64,000 nucleotides of DNA, taken from NCBI GenBank assembly GCA_031551865.1, contig JAVBMY010000005.1, positions 62,001 through 126,000 of the forward strand, in the 5' to 3' direction. This document shows, in pieces, positions 48,551 through 57,993 of the stretch. Source of the DNA: Rikenella sp031551865. GTDB lineage: Bacteria > Bacteroidota > Bacteroidia > Bacteroidales > Rikenellaceae. Made by a program: the position numbers and the translations under genes. Every line of letters begins with the position of its first letter. Position 1 is the stretch's first letter. The notes under the pieces were generated by a model. The model did not search any database. It was given only the letters and a program-made list of their open reading frames with translations, and was not told the DNA's origin.

Positions 48551-50788
48551 ATGAAACGCATTATGGCCCTTTCGTTCGCCGCGCTCTTTGCAGCCTGCGG
48601 CACCGGAAAAAAGAACGCGCAACCCATTGCCCTCGACACGGCGCTCACCGCCGAAGAGATCGCCGCCCGCCGTTTCACCCCCGAGGTGATGTGGAAAATG
48701 GGGCGCCTGGCTTCGAGCCAGATCTCGCCCGACGGCACGGCAGTCCTCTACGCACTCACTTACTACAGCGTGAGCGAGAACCGCAGCACCACCAGCCTGT
48801 GGGTGCAGCCCATGCCCACCGACAGCCTGCCCGATCCCCAACCCCGCCAAATCACCGAAACGGGGTATAAGGACACCGACCCGCGCTGGAGCGCCGACGG
48901 CCGGACGATCTTCTTCCTCTCGAACCGCAGCGGATCGCAGCAGGAGATATGGAGCATCCGCCCCGACGGCACTGCCATGCGCCGCGTGAGCATCGAAAAA
49001 GAAACGGCACCGCAAGGCGACATCACCGCCTTCGGCGTGGCCCCGCAGAACAACAAAATATGGTTCACCCGCGAAGTGAAAGTGCAGCCGGTGAGCGGCG
49101 GCGACTGGTACGGCTTCGAGAAATCGAACGTGCGCATCTACGACGACCTGATGGAGCGCCACTGGGACACTTGGGAAGACGGCTCGTACAGCCACATTTT
49201 CGTGGCCGACTTCAACGTACACCGCGACAGCTACACCATCTCGAACCCCGTGGACATCATGCCCGGCGAAGCGTGGGACGCCCCGATGGCCCCCTATTTC
49301 GACGCCGCCGAGATCGCCTGGAACCACGCCGGAACCGCCCTGGCCTATACCTGCAAAAAAATGACGGGCTATGAATACGCCATGAGTACCGACAGCGACA
49401 TTTACCTCTACTCGCTGGCCGACGGTTCGACCCTCAACCTGACCAAAGTGGACGGGCAATCCATCGCACCCGCCTACGACCTGCCCGGCTACGACCGCTA
49501 CCCCGTGTTCTCGCCGGACGATAAGCTGATCGCCTGGCGCCACATGCCCCGCGCCCGGAACGAAGCCGACCGCGAGCACATCCTGGTGATGTCGGTAACG
49601 GGCGAAAGTAAAACCGACCTGACCCCCGTGTTCGATTACAGCGCCGAGAACCTCGTGTGGAGCGCCGACGGCCGGACGATCTACTTCCTGGCCTGCATCG
49701 AGGCCGAGACCCAGATCTGCAGCGTAGACCGCGAAACGGGCATCGTTTCGGTGCTCACCCGGGGGCCGCACGACTACACGGCCTTCTCGATGGCTGGCGG
49801 CAAGACCGTGGCCGAAAAGACCACGCTCTCGATGGCTACCGAGCTTTTCGTGGTAGACCTCGGCAAAGCCGCCCTCGATACCGCTTGCGAAGAACAGCCA
49901 CTCGAAATCTGCGGCAACGACGAGCGGTATTTCCCCGTGAGCCGCGACAGCCGCCTGAGCCACATCAACGACCGGATATACGAAGCTGTGGATATGGGCG
50001 TGGTCGAAAAACGCTGGATCACCACCTCCGACAACCAGCAGATGCTCACTTGGGTAGCCCTGCCCCCGGACTTCGATCCGAACAAGAAATACCCAACCCT
50101 GCTGTATTGCCAGGGCGGCCCGCAGAGCGTGATCAGCCAGCGCTGGAGCTACCGCTGGAACTTCCAGCTGATGTCTGCGCAAGGTTACATCGTAGTGGCC
50201 CCCAACCGCCGCGGACTGCCGTCGTTCGGCACCGAATGGCTCGACCAGATCAGCGGCGATTACTCCGGACAGAACATCCGCGACTACCTGAGCGCCATTG
50301 ACGCCGTGTCCTCCGAACCGTGGGTCGACCGCGACCACCTTGGGGCCATAGGGGCCAGCTACGGGGGCTATTCGGTATTCTACCTCGCGGGGCGCCACGA
50401 CGGACGTTTCAAAGCCCTGATCGCCCACTGCGGCATGTTCAACCTCGAAAGCTTCTACGGCGAAACCGAAGAACTGTGGTTCCCCTACCACGACCTCGGC
50501 GGAGCCCCGTGGGAACAGGCCGATAAGCCCGTCGCCAAACGCTCTTACAGCAACTCGCCCCACCTGGCGGTCAACCGCTGGACGGCCCCGATCCTGATCA
50601 TCACGGGCGAAAACGACTACCGGATTCCCTACACCCAAAGCCTCGAAGCTTTCACCGCCGCCCGGGCGCACGGTATACCGGCGCGTCTGGTCAGCTTTGC
50701 CGACGAAGCGCACCAGGTGTTCAAGCCCCAGAACTCGCTGGTATGGAACCGCGAATTCTTCGGGTGGCTCGACAAGTATCTGAAATAA
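48551..50788 (+). CDS. S9 prolyl-oligopeptidase family peptidase (DPP5-like)
   Basis: A 745-residue exported serine peptidase with a lipobox at Cys16 (LFAAC). A seven-bladed propeller (~50-470) covers a C-terminal alpha/beta-hydrolase domain (~490-745). The triad is Ser603 in GASYGGYS, Asp689 in GENDYRIPY and His721 in DEAHQV. The closest type appears to be DPP5 of asaccharolytic Bacteroidales, which frees dipeptides with hydrophobic P1 residues; specificity is inferred. The hydrolase also shows QGGPQ near the oxyanion site. Confidence 0.9.
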   Translation: MKRIMALSFAALFAACGTGKKNAQPIALDTALTAEEIAARRFTPEVMWKMGRLASSQISPDGTAVLYALTYYSVSENRSTTSLWVQPMPTDSLPDPQPRQITETGYKDTDPRWSADGRTIFFLSNRSGSQQEIWSIRPDGTAMRRVSIEKETAPQGDITAFGVAPQNNKIWFTREVKVQPVSGGDWYGFEKSNVRIYDDLMERHWDTWEDGSYSHIFVADFNVHRDSYTISNPVDIMPGEAWDAPMAPYFDAAEIAWNHAGTALAYTCKKMTGYEYAMSTDSDIYLYSLADGSTLNLTKVDGQSIAPAYDLPGYDRYPVFSPDDKLIAWRHMPRARNEADREHILVMSVTGESKTDLTPVFDYSAENLVWSADGRTIYFLACIEAETQICSVDRETGIVSVLTRGPHDYTAFSMAGGKTVAEKTTLSMATELFVVDLGKAALDTACEEQPLEICGNDERYFPVSRDSRLSHINDRIYEAVDMGVVEKRWITTSDNQQMLTWVALPPDFDPNKKYPTLLYCQGGPQSVISQRWSYRWNFQLMSAQGYIVVAPNRRGLPSFGTEWLDQISGDYSGQNIRDYLSAIDAVSSEPWVDRDHLGAIGASYGGYSVFYLAGRHDGRFKALIAHCGMFNLESFYGETEELWFPYHDLGGAPWEQADKPVAKRSYSNSPHLAVNRWTAPILIITGENDYRIPYTQSLEAFTAARAHGIPARLVSFADEAHQVFKPQNSLVWNREFFGWLDKYLK

Positions 50789-50825
50789 CCGTTCCGGCAA
50801 TCCTAAATCAAAAAAAACACGTAAT

Positions 50826-51689
50826 ATGAGAAAAAGAATCGCCTTAACAGTTATCGCCGCTCTTTTAGCCCTGTTGTCGCCCCGAACCGGCGCCCAGGAA
50901 GCGAAAACTTATCAACTGAAAAAAGAGAACCAGGGTTTCTCGATTTGTAATCCCGACGGCAGCCATGCAATGGCTTTCGACCAAGTCTACTTGCCCATGA
51001 GCGAATGGAAAGGTTATTTTTTCATGCGGGTCAAGAAAGACGGCCTGTGGGGACTGTTGATGTGCGAAAGTGCAAAAGACGGCGCCCGCTGTGAGTTCTC
51101 GATCGAACCGGCCTATTCATTCATTGGCAACGGAAGCCCGTATTCCCAGACCATCCCCTCGAATACACGGCATATGGAATGTACGCTGGGCGAAAACTGG
51201 CTGGTCCAATATTTTTGGCCCGACGGCACATATGTACCCTACCATCCCGAAGCACCGGAGAGTGCCGTCTGGCCCTCGGAACGCCTAAAAGCAGAAGCGG
51301 GAAACAAACTATACGCAGTGAAAGCAGGAGCCACATGCAAGAGCCGTCCCGAGTTCGTGATCCGCTCTGTGGTACAGGGGTCCGATTTTACCTGCATCCG
51401 GTTTGCAATGACCGCGAAAGACCGCGACCGGAATTTTTATTTATACGAGGGAAGTGATGCCTCGTCGGCCTACAGGATTGTGGCCGAAGGGACACAATAT
51501 ATGCTTACGGGTCTCAAAGGAGTAGGTAACAACAACCATCCCACAGTCGTAAAAATGGGTTCAACCCTCGAATTCGAAGCCCGTTTTGAGAAAATGCCCG
51601 ATTACATTACCAGCTTTGACTTGATCGAAGGAACTAACGGAAACGGGTTCGATTTCAAAGGCGTCTCCATCATTCCTGCCACCAAGTAA
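50826..51689 (+). CDS. Secreted protein of unknown function with a WG-like motif
   Basis: A 287-residue exported protein with a signal peptide ending near TGAQEA. One KKDGLWGLL stretch resembles a WG repeat. The last ~100 residues (FVIRSVVQGSDFTCIRFAMTA...EFEARFEKMPDYITSFDLIEGTNGNGFDFKGVSI) look like a beta-sandwich module seen at the C-terminus of other Bacteroidetes proteins. I do not recognise the family. It starts 38 bases after the S9 peptidase stop and may be co-transcribed. Confidence 0.65.
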   Translation: MRKRIALTVIAALLALLSPRTGAQEAKTYQLKKENQGFSICNPDGSHAMAFDQVYLPMSEWKGYFFMRVKKDGLWGLLMCESAKDGARCEFSIEPAYSFIGNGSPYSQTIPSNTRHMECTLGENWLVQYFWPDGTYVPYHPEAPESAVWPSERLKAEAGNKLYAVKAGATCKSRPEFVIRSVVQGSDFTCIRFAMTAKDRDRNFYLYEGSDASSAYRIVAEGTQYMLTGLKGVGNNNHPTVVKMGSTLEFEARFEKMPDYITSFDLIEGTNGNGFDFKGVSIIPATK

Positions 51690-51729
51690 ACAACGGATAC
51701 TCCATTGCACCGACCTTATATAACCACAA

Positions 51730-51763
51730 AACGCCTCGTCTTTCTTTCGGAAGACGAGGCGTT
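51730..51763. terminator. Bidirectional terminator
   Basis: AACGCCTCGTCTT pairs perfectly with AAGACGAGGCGTT around an 8-base loop and is followed by TTTTT on the plus strand. It sits between convergent genes (ends at 51689 and 51791). Confidence 0.85.
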
Positions 51764-51790
51764 TTTTTGGGATTTCCACCCGAACAACAA

Positions 51791-52444
51791 CTATTCCGTA
51801 AAACCAACGGCAAATCCCAACTCCCCGAACATCCGGGCGTAGATCTCCGCTTTCTGTTCGAGCTTCAGCGGGTAGGCCCGCGACGACGAAGGCATCCGAT
51901 AGAGGCGCAGGCGGCGCCCTTGATAATCGAATACCGAGAATCCGCCGATCCCGGGCACTTCGGAAGCCCCGGTCAGCGGCAGGATCGTTTCGAGGGCTTT
52001 GGCTCCGGTGACGGCCACGGCTGCGCATTGCGGCAGGCTATCGAGCAGCGCACCGAGGGCTATGGATTCAACGACCTTCAAATGTTGGTCGGAAGCGTCG
52101 CCTTGTCCGCGCACCACGCTCCGGGCCGTGTCGCTCAGGGCGATGCCCCGCTCGGTGAGGAAGCGCCGGATCGCCGCTTCTTCGAACCGCTTCGCGCTGG
52201 CGGGAGCTTCAGCCCCCGGGGCTATGAAATGTTCGCGGTCACCGAAAAAACAAAGCCCGAAAATGCGCCACATGTCGTTCTGGAAATTGGGATAATAGAA
52301 TTCCATCGACCAGCGGCGGCGCGCCGGGGGAAAACTACCCAGCATCAGCAGCCGCGCTCCTTCGGGCAAAAACGGCTCCAGCGGGTGTTGTTCGGCGGCG
52401 GGCGATTTTTCTTTGGCGGCGGCAGTTTCAATGCGTGGTATCAT
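51791..52444 (-). CDS. DNA glycosylase of the uracil-DNA glycosylase superfamily
   Basis: A 217-residue protein. The motif LMLGSFPPARRRWSMEFYYPNFQNDMWRIF (given in parts: GSFPPARRR, YYPNFQNDMW) and the C-terminal RMPSSSRAYP match the hypoxanthine-DNA glycosylase (family 6) branch rather than classical Ung. Such enzymes remove deaminated bases, most likely hypoxanthine or uracil. The missing GQDPYH confirms it is not Ung. Single gene. Confidence 0.82.
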   Translation of the reverse strand: MIPRIETAAAKEKSPAAEQHPLEPFLPEGARLLMLGSFPPARRRWSMEFYYPNFQNDMWRIFGLCFFGDREHFIAPGAEAPASAKRFEEAAIRRFLTERGIALSDTARSVVRGQGDASDQHLKVVESIALGALLDSLPQCAAVAVTGAKALETILPLTGASEVPGIGGFSVFDYQGRRLRLYRMPSSSRAYPLKLEQKAEIYARMFGELGFAVGFTE

Positions 52445-52469
52445 CCCCTAAAGGTAGCGATAAAAACAT

Positions 52470-52571
52470 GTCATCCCGAGCGTAACCGAAGAATGTGATC
52501 GAAACATTTGCATAGAATCATGCCTTCGCGGTCTTTGCATCCAGGTCTCCCGACTACGCCAGGGATAGCAT
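52470..52571. repeat. Degenerate palindromic repeat, GTCATCCCGAG family
   Basis: Left end GTCATCCCGAGCGTAACCGA is intact; the right end (CGACTACGCCAGGGATAGCA) has decayed. Confidence 0.5.
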
Positions 52572-52631
52572 AGAAAACGCCGTCGCGGGCAGATCCACAC
52601 GACGGCGCATATAAACCGAGGACGAATAAAT

Positions 52632-53573
52632 TTACATCGAACGGGCGTTCGCTTTGCTCATGCCCGAGATGGATACATTCACCTGTACCGGATGGGAAGG
52701 GGTATAGTAAGTCAGATTACTCATGCCGCTGACCGAGCCCCGGATGCTGCGCGTCACGCAGACCGAGCAGTCGCTCATGCCTGAAATCTCGCAGTTCGCC
52801 TCTTCGGTGCGCAAACCGCGCAGGGTACCGTTGGTCATCCCCGATGTCTGAAGTTGCAGGAGCCTGGTTGTGCCCACCAGCGAAATATCGGCCATACCAC
52901 TGGCCGAGAGATTGATCCGATCGGTGACATTGATCATGGACGAACTGAGTTTGCCCATTCCGGTCATGGAAATCCCGATCGTAGTGGCATTGACATTACC
53001 GAGGTTCAATTCGCCCATGCCGCCTATCTCCACCGTCAGGTTCGTGGCCGTGTAGGGCCTGATGATATTCAATTTACCCAGATAATCCACCTTAATTTGT
53101 TGCAGAGTCAAGATTCCGGGAACGACCACCTCGATCCGAATCTCTTCGCCGCGGGGAATCTGGAATGCCGGTACCGATCCGCGTTCGGACACGTCGGAAC
53201 CGACCATAAGCACGCTACCTTCCATCTGGGCACGCAGGTAGTCGAGGTGGTTCTGGAAACCGGTAATTCGTATTTTGGCCTGCGGACCTTCGACAACCGT
53301 CACCTCGACAGCGATCCGGCTTTCGATCCAGATGGCCGTGAGCGGCAATGGCATGCCGAATTCTTTGAGGATGCGGGAACCCTCGCCGCGCAGGGACTTC
53401 CCGGGTTTATTATCGGGCGCGGCCGCCACCGGGGCCGACGAAGCGTTATAGGCCAGTGCTTCCCCGCCGACGGAGACAGCGGTGCCTTTCGTACCAAAAG
53501 CCTCTGCCTGCATGGGCAGGGCTATGGTTGCGGCAACTATGGCCAAACTAAGCGTGACGAATGTTTTTTTCAT
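52632..53573 (-). CDS. DUF2807 (head GIN domain) secreted protein
   Basis: A 313-residue exported protein. After a signal peptide (~1-25) a beta-helix-like region shows a ladder of Gly-Met turns (IGGMGELNLGNVN, MTGMGKLSSSMINV, ASGMADISL, TSGMTNGTL, ISGMSDCSV, VSGMSNLTY, ISGMSKANA), the hallmark of DUF2807. The role is unknown; surface or periplasmic location is inferred. It is transcribed away from the barrel gene across a 232-base gap in which no clear promoter is seen. Confidence 0.85.
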   Translation of the reverse strand: MKKTFVTLSLAIVAATIALPMQAEAFGTKGTAVSVGGEALAYNASSAPVAAAPDNKPGKSLRGEGSRILKEFGMPLPLTAIWIESRIAVEVTVVEGPQAKIRITGFQNHLDYLRAQMEGSVLMVGSDVSERGSVPAFQIPRGEEIRIEVVVPGILTLQQIKVDYLGKLNIIRPYTATNLTVEIGGMGELNLGNVNATTIGISMTGMGKLSSSMINVTDRINLSASGMADISLVGTTRLLQLQTSGMTNGTLRGLRTEEANCEISGMSDCSVCVTRSIRGSVSGMSNLTYYTPSHPVQVNVSISGMSKANARSM

Positions 53574-53805
53574 TACCTGTGTGGTTTTTGGTAAAAATCC
53601 CGTACTTTTACAATGGTTTTATACCGCGTGCCAGATTCCAAACCGGCACCTGTAAAACCGCGAGAGCTTCCCGGATGCGAAATTACGAAATTTCTCTTTT
53701 ACGCCGGAGTCCTCCCTTTCTGCACTAAAGACGCTTTCCAGACCCATTTTGGATTTACAACGTAAAAAAGTGTTTATAAACCACCTCGTTAATCTTGTAA
53801 CCATT

Positions 53806-54882
53806 ATGAAAAGAACCAGACTTTCCGTGATCGCGGCCGCCGCTGCGATCCTCAGCACCTCACTCGCCGCACAGGCCCAACAAAAAGGCGACTGGACGGT
53901 AGGCGCCCGCGGCGGCCTCAGCATCCCCAATCTCAGCACCAACAGCGACAACCCGCTCAGCACCAATTACTCATCGCGCATGGCCGGACAGGCCGGCGTA
54001 TTCGGCGAATACCGTTTCTCGAAACTCTTCTCGATCCAGGTCGGCCTTGAATACAGCGGGCAGGGCGGCAAAAAAGACGGTTACCAGGCATTCCCCGCGG
54101 CTCCCGTGATGAACGGTGTGATCGCAGGCGCCACCGGCCCGGCCTCTCAAGCCATCGTACAGCAACTCGCAAGCCAAGGGATACCGTCGGTGGCGTTGCC
54201 TACGGCTGCCGCCGTGCAAACCGACCTGACCAACGCGCTTAACGGTTTCGGCAACGACCTTAGTTACCTGTACGCCGATGCGAAAAGCACTGCCGAGTTC
54301 AACTACCTGATGATGCCTATATACGCTAAGTTCGGCACGAATTTCAGCAAAACCTCGCCTTTCCGCGTGTATGTCGGCGTGGGCCCGTTCTTTTCGTATA
54401 TGCTTTCGGCGCACCGCATCACCGATTTCCATGGCACTACCTGGGGCGATGTCAACGGCAACACGCTGCCCGCCGCCTGGACGACATCCGCCACAGCGCT
54501 GTCTATGCTTCAGTCCATGGGCCAGGCCGCGGGAAGCGGAGATATGGTCACTGCCGCCAAACTGGCCGCCGAGTACACGGCCCTGAGCGGCATAAATCCC
54601 CAGACGCAGCAACCGGTCTTCGGTATTCCGAGCATACTCGGCAGCATACCCACTCAGGACAACGACCAGAACATCTATGACGAAGTCAATAAATTCAACT
54701 TCGGTATCGCGGCCAACGTGGGCGTCTCGTACAGTTTCGGCCCGACCCGCCGCCATACGCTCTTTGTCGAGGGTGGCGGCAATTACGGCTTCATCAAGAT
54801 CCAGAAAGACGACAAGAACGGCAACAACAATATCGGCGCCGGTACCGTCATGCTGGGCTACTCGTTCCGCGTGAACCGGTAA
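53806..54882 (+). CDS. PorT-family outer-membrane beta-barrel protein
   Basis: A 358-residue exported protein with a signal peptide ending near AAQAQ. The pattern WTVGARGGLSIPNLS, SRMAGQAGVFGEYRFSKLFSIQVGLEYSGQGGKK and FNYLMMPIYAKFG...FRVYVGVGPFFSYML matches the OMP beta-barrel 2 (PorT-like) family; it ends in the strand MLGYSFRVNR. A long loop (~100-175 and ~220-290) is Ala/Gln-rich. Start ATG 53806 suits the signal peptide; earlier in-frame starts do not. Probably a porin-like or structural barrel, not necessarily linked to type IX secretion. Confidence 0.85.
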   Translation: MKRTRLSVIAAAAAILSTSLAAQAQQKGDWTVGARGGLSIPNLSTNSDNPLSTNYSSRMAGQAGVFGEYRFSKLFSIQVGLEYSGQGGKKDGYQAFPAAPVMNGVIAGATGPASQAIVQQLASQGIPSVALPTAAAVQTDLTNALNGFGNDLSYLYADAKSTAEFNYLMMPIYAKFGTNFSKTSPFRVYVGVGPFFSYMLSAHRITDFHGTTWGDVNGNTLPAAWTTSATALSMLQSMGQAAGSGDMVTAAKLAAEYTALSGINPQTQQPVFGIPSILGSIPTQDNDQNIYDEVNKFNFGIAANVGVSYSFGPTRRHTLFVEGGGNYGFIKIQKDDKNGNNNIGAGTVMLGYSFRVNR

Positions 54883-54931
54883 CCGTTTGTCCCGCCCCGG
54901 TGGGTCCAGCCGCCGCGCCGCCCTCAACACA

Positions 54932-54965
54932 GGAGCGTTCCCCCGATCATCGGGGGGAACGCTCC
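54932..54965 (+). terminator. Terminator of the PorT-like gene
   Basis: GGAGCGTTCCCCCG pairs with CGGGGGGAACGCTCC and is followed by TTTTTT. It lies 50 bases after the stop. Confidence 0.85.
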
Positions 54966-54985
54966 TTTTTTAGGCAAATTATCGC

Positions 54986-54993
54986 TACATTTG
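54986..54993 (+). promoter_or_regulatory. -7 box of the Wzz gene
   Basis: TACATTTG matches the consensus, 20 bases before ATG 55014. It supports that start over in-frame starts that precede it. Confidence 0.6.
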
Positions 54994-55013
54994 CCCGACA
55001 GACACAATATACC

Positions 55014-56117
55014 ATGGAACAAACATCTCCGAAAGCCGAACCGCACGCCACCGAAATAGACCTCGTCGAACTTTGCAGGGCGGTATGGCGACGCCGCGGA
55101 TTCGTACTGAAAACCGCCGCGGTTTTTCTGGGATTCGCCATTATCTATTACATCAGCGTGCCGAACCGCTATAGTTCGTCGGCCGCCATCATGACCGAAT
55201 CGCAAGACAAAAACCTCTCGGGCATGGGAGGCGTGGCAGCCATGATGGGCATCAACCTCTCCTCGGGCCCGGCGGGCGCCGATGCCATCACCGCCGAACA
55301 ATTTCCCGAAATCGTGCAGACAAGGCCCATGCTGGCCAAATTCCTCGACATGCAGGTGGAACTGACGCCCCGGATCGAGAACGGCGTGATCGTCGCCCCC
55401 GGCGAACAGATCACCCTGCTCGAATACCTGGTGAACCGGTGGAAGTTCCCGTGGTACAGCTATATCCTGAAGCCTTTTCAGGGCCGCCGCCACGAAATTA
55501 CCCCACGCGATTACGTCTACGACACGGCGGTCATCACCCCCGTACAAGGTTTGTTTTTCGCCCGCCTCGGCCAAAGCATCGCCGTAAAGGTCGACAAAAA
55601 AGGCCCCACCCGGATCTCGGTAACCACCCAAAACCCGATGGTCAGCTATATGCTCGAAAAGCGCCTGCTGACCGAACTCGAAGCTTACATCACCGAATAC
55701 CGCACCCTGAAAGCCCGCCGCACCCTCGAATTTTCGCTGTCGCAGGCCGACAGCGCCCGTGCGAAATACGACGCGGCGGCGCGGCGGCTGGCAGTCTTCG
55801 AGGATAACAACCGCAGCCTGGTCTCGGCCCGCGCCGAAGTGGAACGCCAACGCCTCGAAAGCGAATTCACGATTGCCGGTAACATATACAGCAACATCAT
55901 GACTCAGACCGAAATGGCCCGCCTCGAACTTCAAAAATCGATGCCGGTCTACGCCGCGCTGGAACCCGCCTCGTATGCGGCATGGCCTGTGGCGCCGCGG
56001 CTCGTCTTTTCGTGCGCGGTGGGGATCTTCCTCGGTATCTTTTTTGCCGTTTGCTGGGTCATTGTGCGTCATTTCACCAAACCGTCGCCGGTGCCGGAAA
56101 CGTCCGGCGAAGCATAG
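55014..56117 (+). CDS. Wzz-type polysaccharide chain-length determinant protein
   Basis: A 367-residue inner-membrane protein with the Wzz topology: a membrane helix near the N-terminus (~27-47: FVLKTAAVFLGFAIIYYI), a periplasmic helical region with coiled-coil character (~200-300), and a second membrane helix near the C-terminus (~330-352). Such proteins set polymer length in O-antigen or capsule export. It has no kinase domain, and no other polysaccharide genes are near, so it is an orphan copy. The HsdR-N domain gene follows after 24 bases. Confidence 0.85.
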   Translation: MEQTSPKAEPHATEIDLVELCRAVWRRRGFVLKTAAVFLGFAIIYYISVPNRYSSSAAIMTESQDKNLSGMGGVAAMMGINLSSGPAGADAITAEQFPEIVQTRPMLAKFLDMQVELTPRIENGVIVAPGEQITLLEYLVNRWKFPWYSYILKPFQGRRHEITPRDYVYDTAVITPVQGLFFARLGQSIAVKVDKKGPTRISVTTQNPMVSYMLEKRLLTELEAYITEYRTLKARRTLEFSLSQADSARAKYDAAARRLAVFEDNNRSLVSARAEVERQRLESEFTIAGNIYSNIMTQTEMARLELQKSMPVYAALEPASYAAWPVAPRLVFSCAVGIFLGIFFAVCWVIVRHFTKPSPVPETSGEA

Positions 56118-56141
56118 CGCCCGGCTATTCTGTGTGTTGCC

Positions 56142-56609
56142 ATGGATACCTCCGGAAAATTTCCCCCGCTCAACCTGCCGCAGGCCGAACTCCGGATCCG
56201 TCCGTGCGGCAACGGCTACGAAGTGTGGGACGACCTGCGCCGCAAGTGGCTGGTGCTGACGCCCGAAGAATGGGTTCGCAGACACTTCATTGAATTCCTG
56301 GTCGGCCACCGGAACGCCCGCCGCGAACTGGTCGCACAGGAGATGCAGCTCAGCGATGCCGGAGGGCACACGCTGGTGCGCGCCGACATTGTGGTCTATG
56401 CGCCGGGATGCCGCGAGCCGCTGATGATCGTGGAGTGCAAAGCCCCGACAGTCACACTTTCGCAAAAGACCTTCGACCAGATCGCGCAATACAACCTGCC
56501 GCTCGGCGTGCGCTACCTGGTGGTCACCAACGGCCTGTCGCACTACTGCTGCGAAATTACCGCCGGCGGTGCCGTGCTTTTCTTACCGGACATACCCTCG
56601 CTGGAATAG
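56142..56609 (+). CDS. Stand-alone HsdR N-terminal-like nuclease domain protein
   Basis: A 155-residue protein that equals just the nuclease domain of type I restriction R subunits (HSDR_N_2). The PD-(D/E)xK core is visible: Asp in VRADIVVYAPG and the ExK in IVECKAP, followed by a Gln motif in FDQIAQYN. There is no helicase domain and no HsdM or HsdS nearby, so it is not a restriction system. Such lone proteins are common in Bacteroidetes; function unknown. Likely co-transcribed with the Wzz gene. Confidence 0.85.
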   Translation: MDTSGKFPPLNLPQAELRIRPCGNGYEVWDDLRRKWLVLTPEEWVRRHFIEFLVGHRNARRELVAQEMQLSDAGGHTLVRADIVVYAPGCREPLMIVECKAPTVTLSQKTFDQIAQYNLPLGVRYLVVTNGLSHYCCEITAGGAVLFLPDIPSLE

Positions 56610-56640
56610 GCCTCCCTAAGTTTTGGAGATGGACGCTGTA

Positions 56641-56693
56641 AACGCGAATCCGCCCGGAAGGAACAAGAGTTCCTTTCGGGCGGATTCGCGTTT
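56641..56693. terminator. Bidirectional terminator
   Basis: AACGCGAATCCGCCCG with GAAGGAAC pairs with GTTCCTTT and CGGGCGGATTCGCGTT around an AAGA loop; TTT follows on either strand. It separates convergent genes ending at 56609 and 56709. Confidence 0.85.
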
Positions 56694-56708
56694 GTCCGGG
56701 TTGCCGGT

Positions 56709-57875
56709 TTACAACTGGATGACAGTACCCTGTTTGGTATCGACCTTGAGGATCACGGGATACGGCGGATCGATTCCGTAAAGGCTCTGGTCGATGTCCA
56801 GGTTGCGGAGCGTGGCTTCGGAACGCGGGAATTTCTTGGCCGCGATCGTCTTACCTCCCAATACTACGGTGACTTTTTCGCCGAGGTCGAGCAGCGTATC
56901 GTTCAAGCCGATCAGGATCACGGGAGAGCCGCCCGCCGAAGTGATGGTCACTGTCTGTCCCGACACTGAGGCCTCGATACGTTTGCCCACGCCGAACATG
57001 GTGGCTTCGGGCACGCCCACCCAATAAAAATTGGAGCGCTGCACGTCGTCCTGGATCCACACCACTTTGTGGGGATAGGGGTTGCGGGTATATTGCTGCA
57101 TCCAGGCGATGCCCACGGTGTCGCGCTGTTGCATCCAGTGGGGCAGGCCCTCGTAGATGTCCACGCGGTGGATGTAGCCTTCCGGGTCGAGCTGCTGCAG
57201 CGAGTCGAGTTTGACTTTCCAGGCGGCGGCCAGCCCGTTGCGGTTGTAGGCGGCGTCGGCACCGCCCATGAAGATGGCGAACGGCAGGTTGCGGAGCGAC
57301 TCGCCGGCGGCATCGCCGGGGTGCCCGGCCATCATGGCGGCGGCGGCCCAGTGGTCGGCCATGCGGGGTGCCATGTTGAAGGTCCCGTCGCCGCCGGCCG
57401 AGTAACCGGTGATATAGACGCGATCGGGGTTCACGCCGTCGAAGATCACGCCGCAAGCAATGGTCTTGCGCAGGAAGTCGTCCATGTAGCCCTGGTGCCA
57501 CATGTTCCACGAATCGGTCGGGGCGCGGGGCACGAAATAGAGGGCCTCGGCAGGTTTGTAGAGGCGTTTCTGGTTGCTCCATTGCTGGTCGTTGACGGCC
57601 GGGGGAGCGCCTCCGCCACCATGCATCGATACGATCAGACTGCGGCCGCCTGCGGGTTTGGGGCCGTAGATGGTATCCCAAAAGCGGAAGTTGTAGGTGC
57701 CGTCGGTGAATTTATGGGCCTCCCATTCGGGAGCCAGGGTTTTGCGGAGTTCGGACAAGCGCTGCGCAACCACTTCGGCGGCGATACGGTCGCTCTCTGC
57801 TTTGGAAAGCCCTTTTTTGGCCATGGCGGGCATCACAGTGCTCAGGGCGAGGAGGGTAAGAAGGATTTTTTTCAT
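56709..57875 (-). CDS. Secreted alpha/beta-hydrolase (esterase / PHB-depolymerase-like)
   Basis: A 388-residue exported protein with a signal peptide ending near PAMA. The hydrolase core lies at ~60-260: the oxyanion segment LIVSMHGGGGAPP, the nucleophile Ser in ITGYSAGGDG, an Asp in FMGGADAAYN and the His in EGLPHWMQ. The C-terminal ~100 residues form an extra beta module. The fold suits esterases that act on plant or microbial polyesters or on acetylated sugars; the substrate is unknown. Confidence 0.82.
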   Translation of the reverse strand: MKKILLTLLALSTVMPAMAKKGLSKAESDRIAAEVVAQRLSELRKTLAPEWEAHKFTDGTYNFRFWDTIYGPKPAGGRSLIVSMHGGGGAPPAVNDQQWSNQKRLYKPAEALYFVPRAPTDSWNMWHQGYMDDFLRKTIACGVIFDGVNPDRVYITGYSAGGDGTFNMAPRMADHWAAAAMMAGHPGDAAGESLRNLPFAIFMGGADAAYNRNGLAAAWKVKLDSLQQLDPEGYIHRVDIYEGLPHWMQQRDTVGIAWMQQYTRNPYPHKVVWIQDDVQRSNFYWVGVPEATMFGVGKRIEASVSGQTVTITSAGGSPVILIGLNDTLLDLGEKVTVVLGGKTIAAKKFPRSEATLRNLDIDQSLYGIDPPYPVILKVDTKQGTVIQL

Positions 57876-57993
57876 CGGGGTATGTAAAAGGGTTTTATAT
57901 GAATCTTGGACAAAGCCAGGCGCTTCGCCGAATCTTTACGGATCCGGAGCTTTCGAACCGGACGGAGGACTGTTTGCAGTGCCGGAAGGGGTC

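Noticed and set aside
48521..50800. A 759-codon open frame on the minus strand opposite the S9 peptidase gene
   Set aside because: It is the mirror of a long GC-rich gene whose codon use leaves the opposite strand open. The plus-strand product has a complete catalytic triad; the minus-strand one shows no domain.
54924..56543. A 539-codon minus-strand frame opposite the Wzz and HsdR-N genes
   Set aside because: Antisense to two genes with recognisable domains; it covers a terminator and promoter.
56142..56609. Type I restriction-modification system
   Set aside because: Only the nuclease domain of HsdR is present; no helicase, methylase or specificity gene is nearby.
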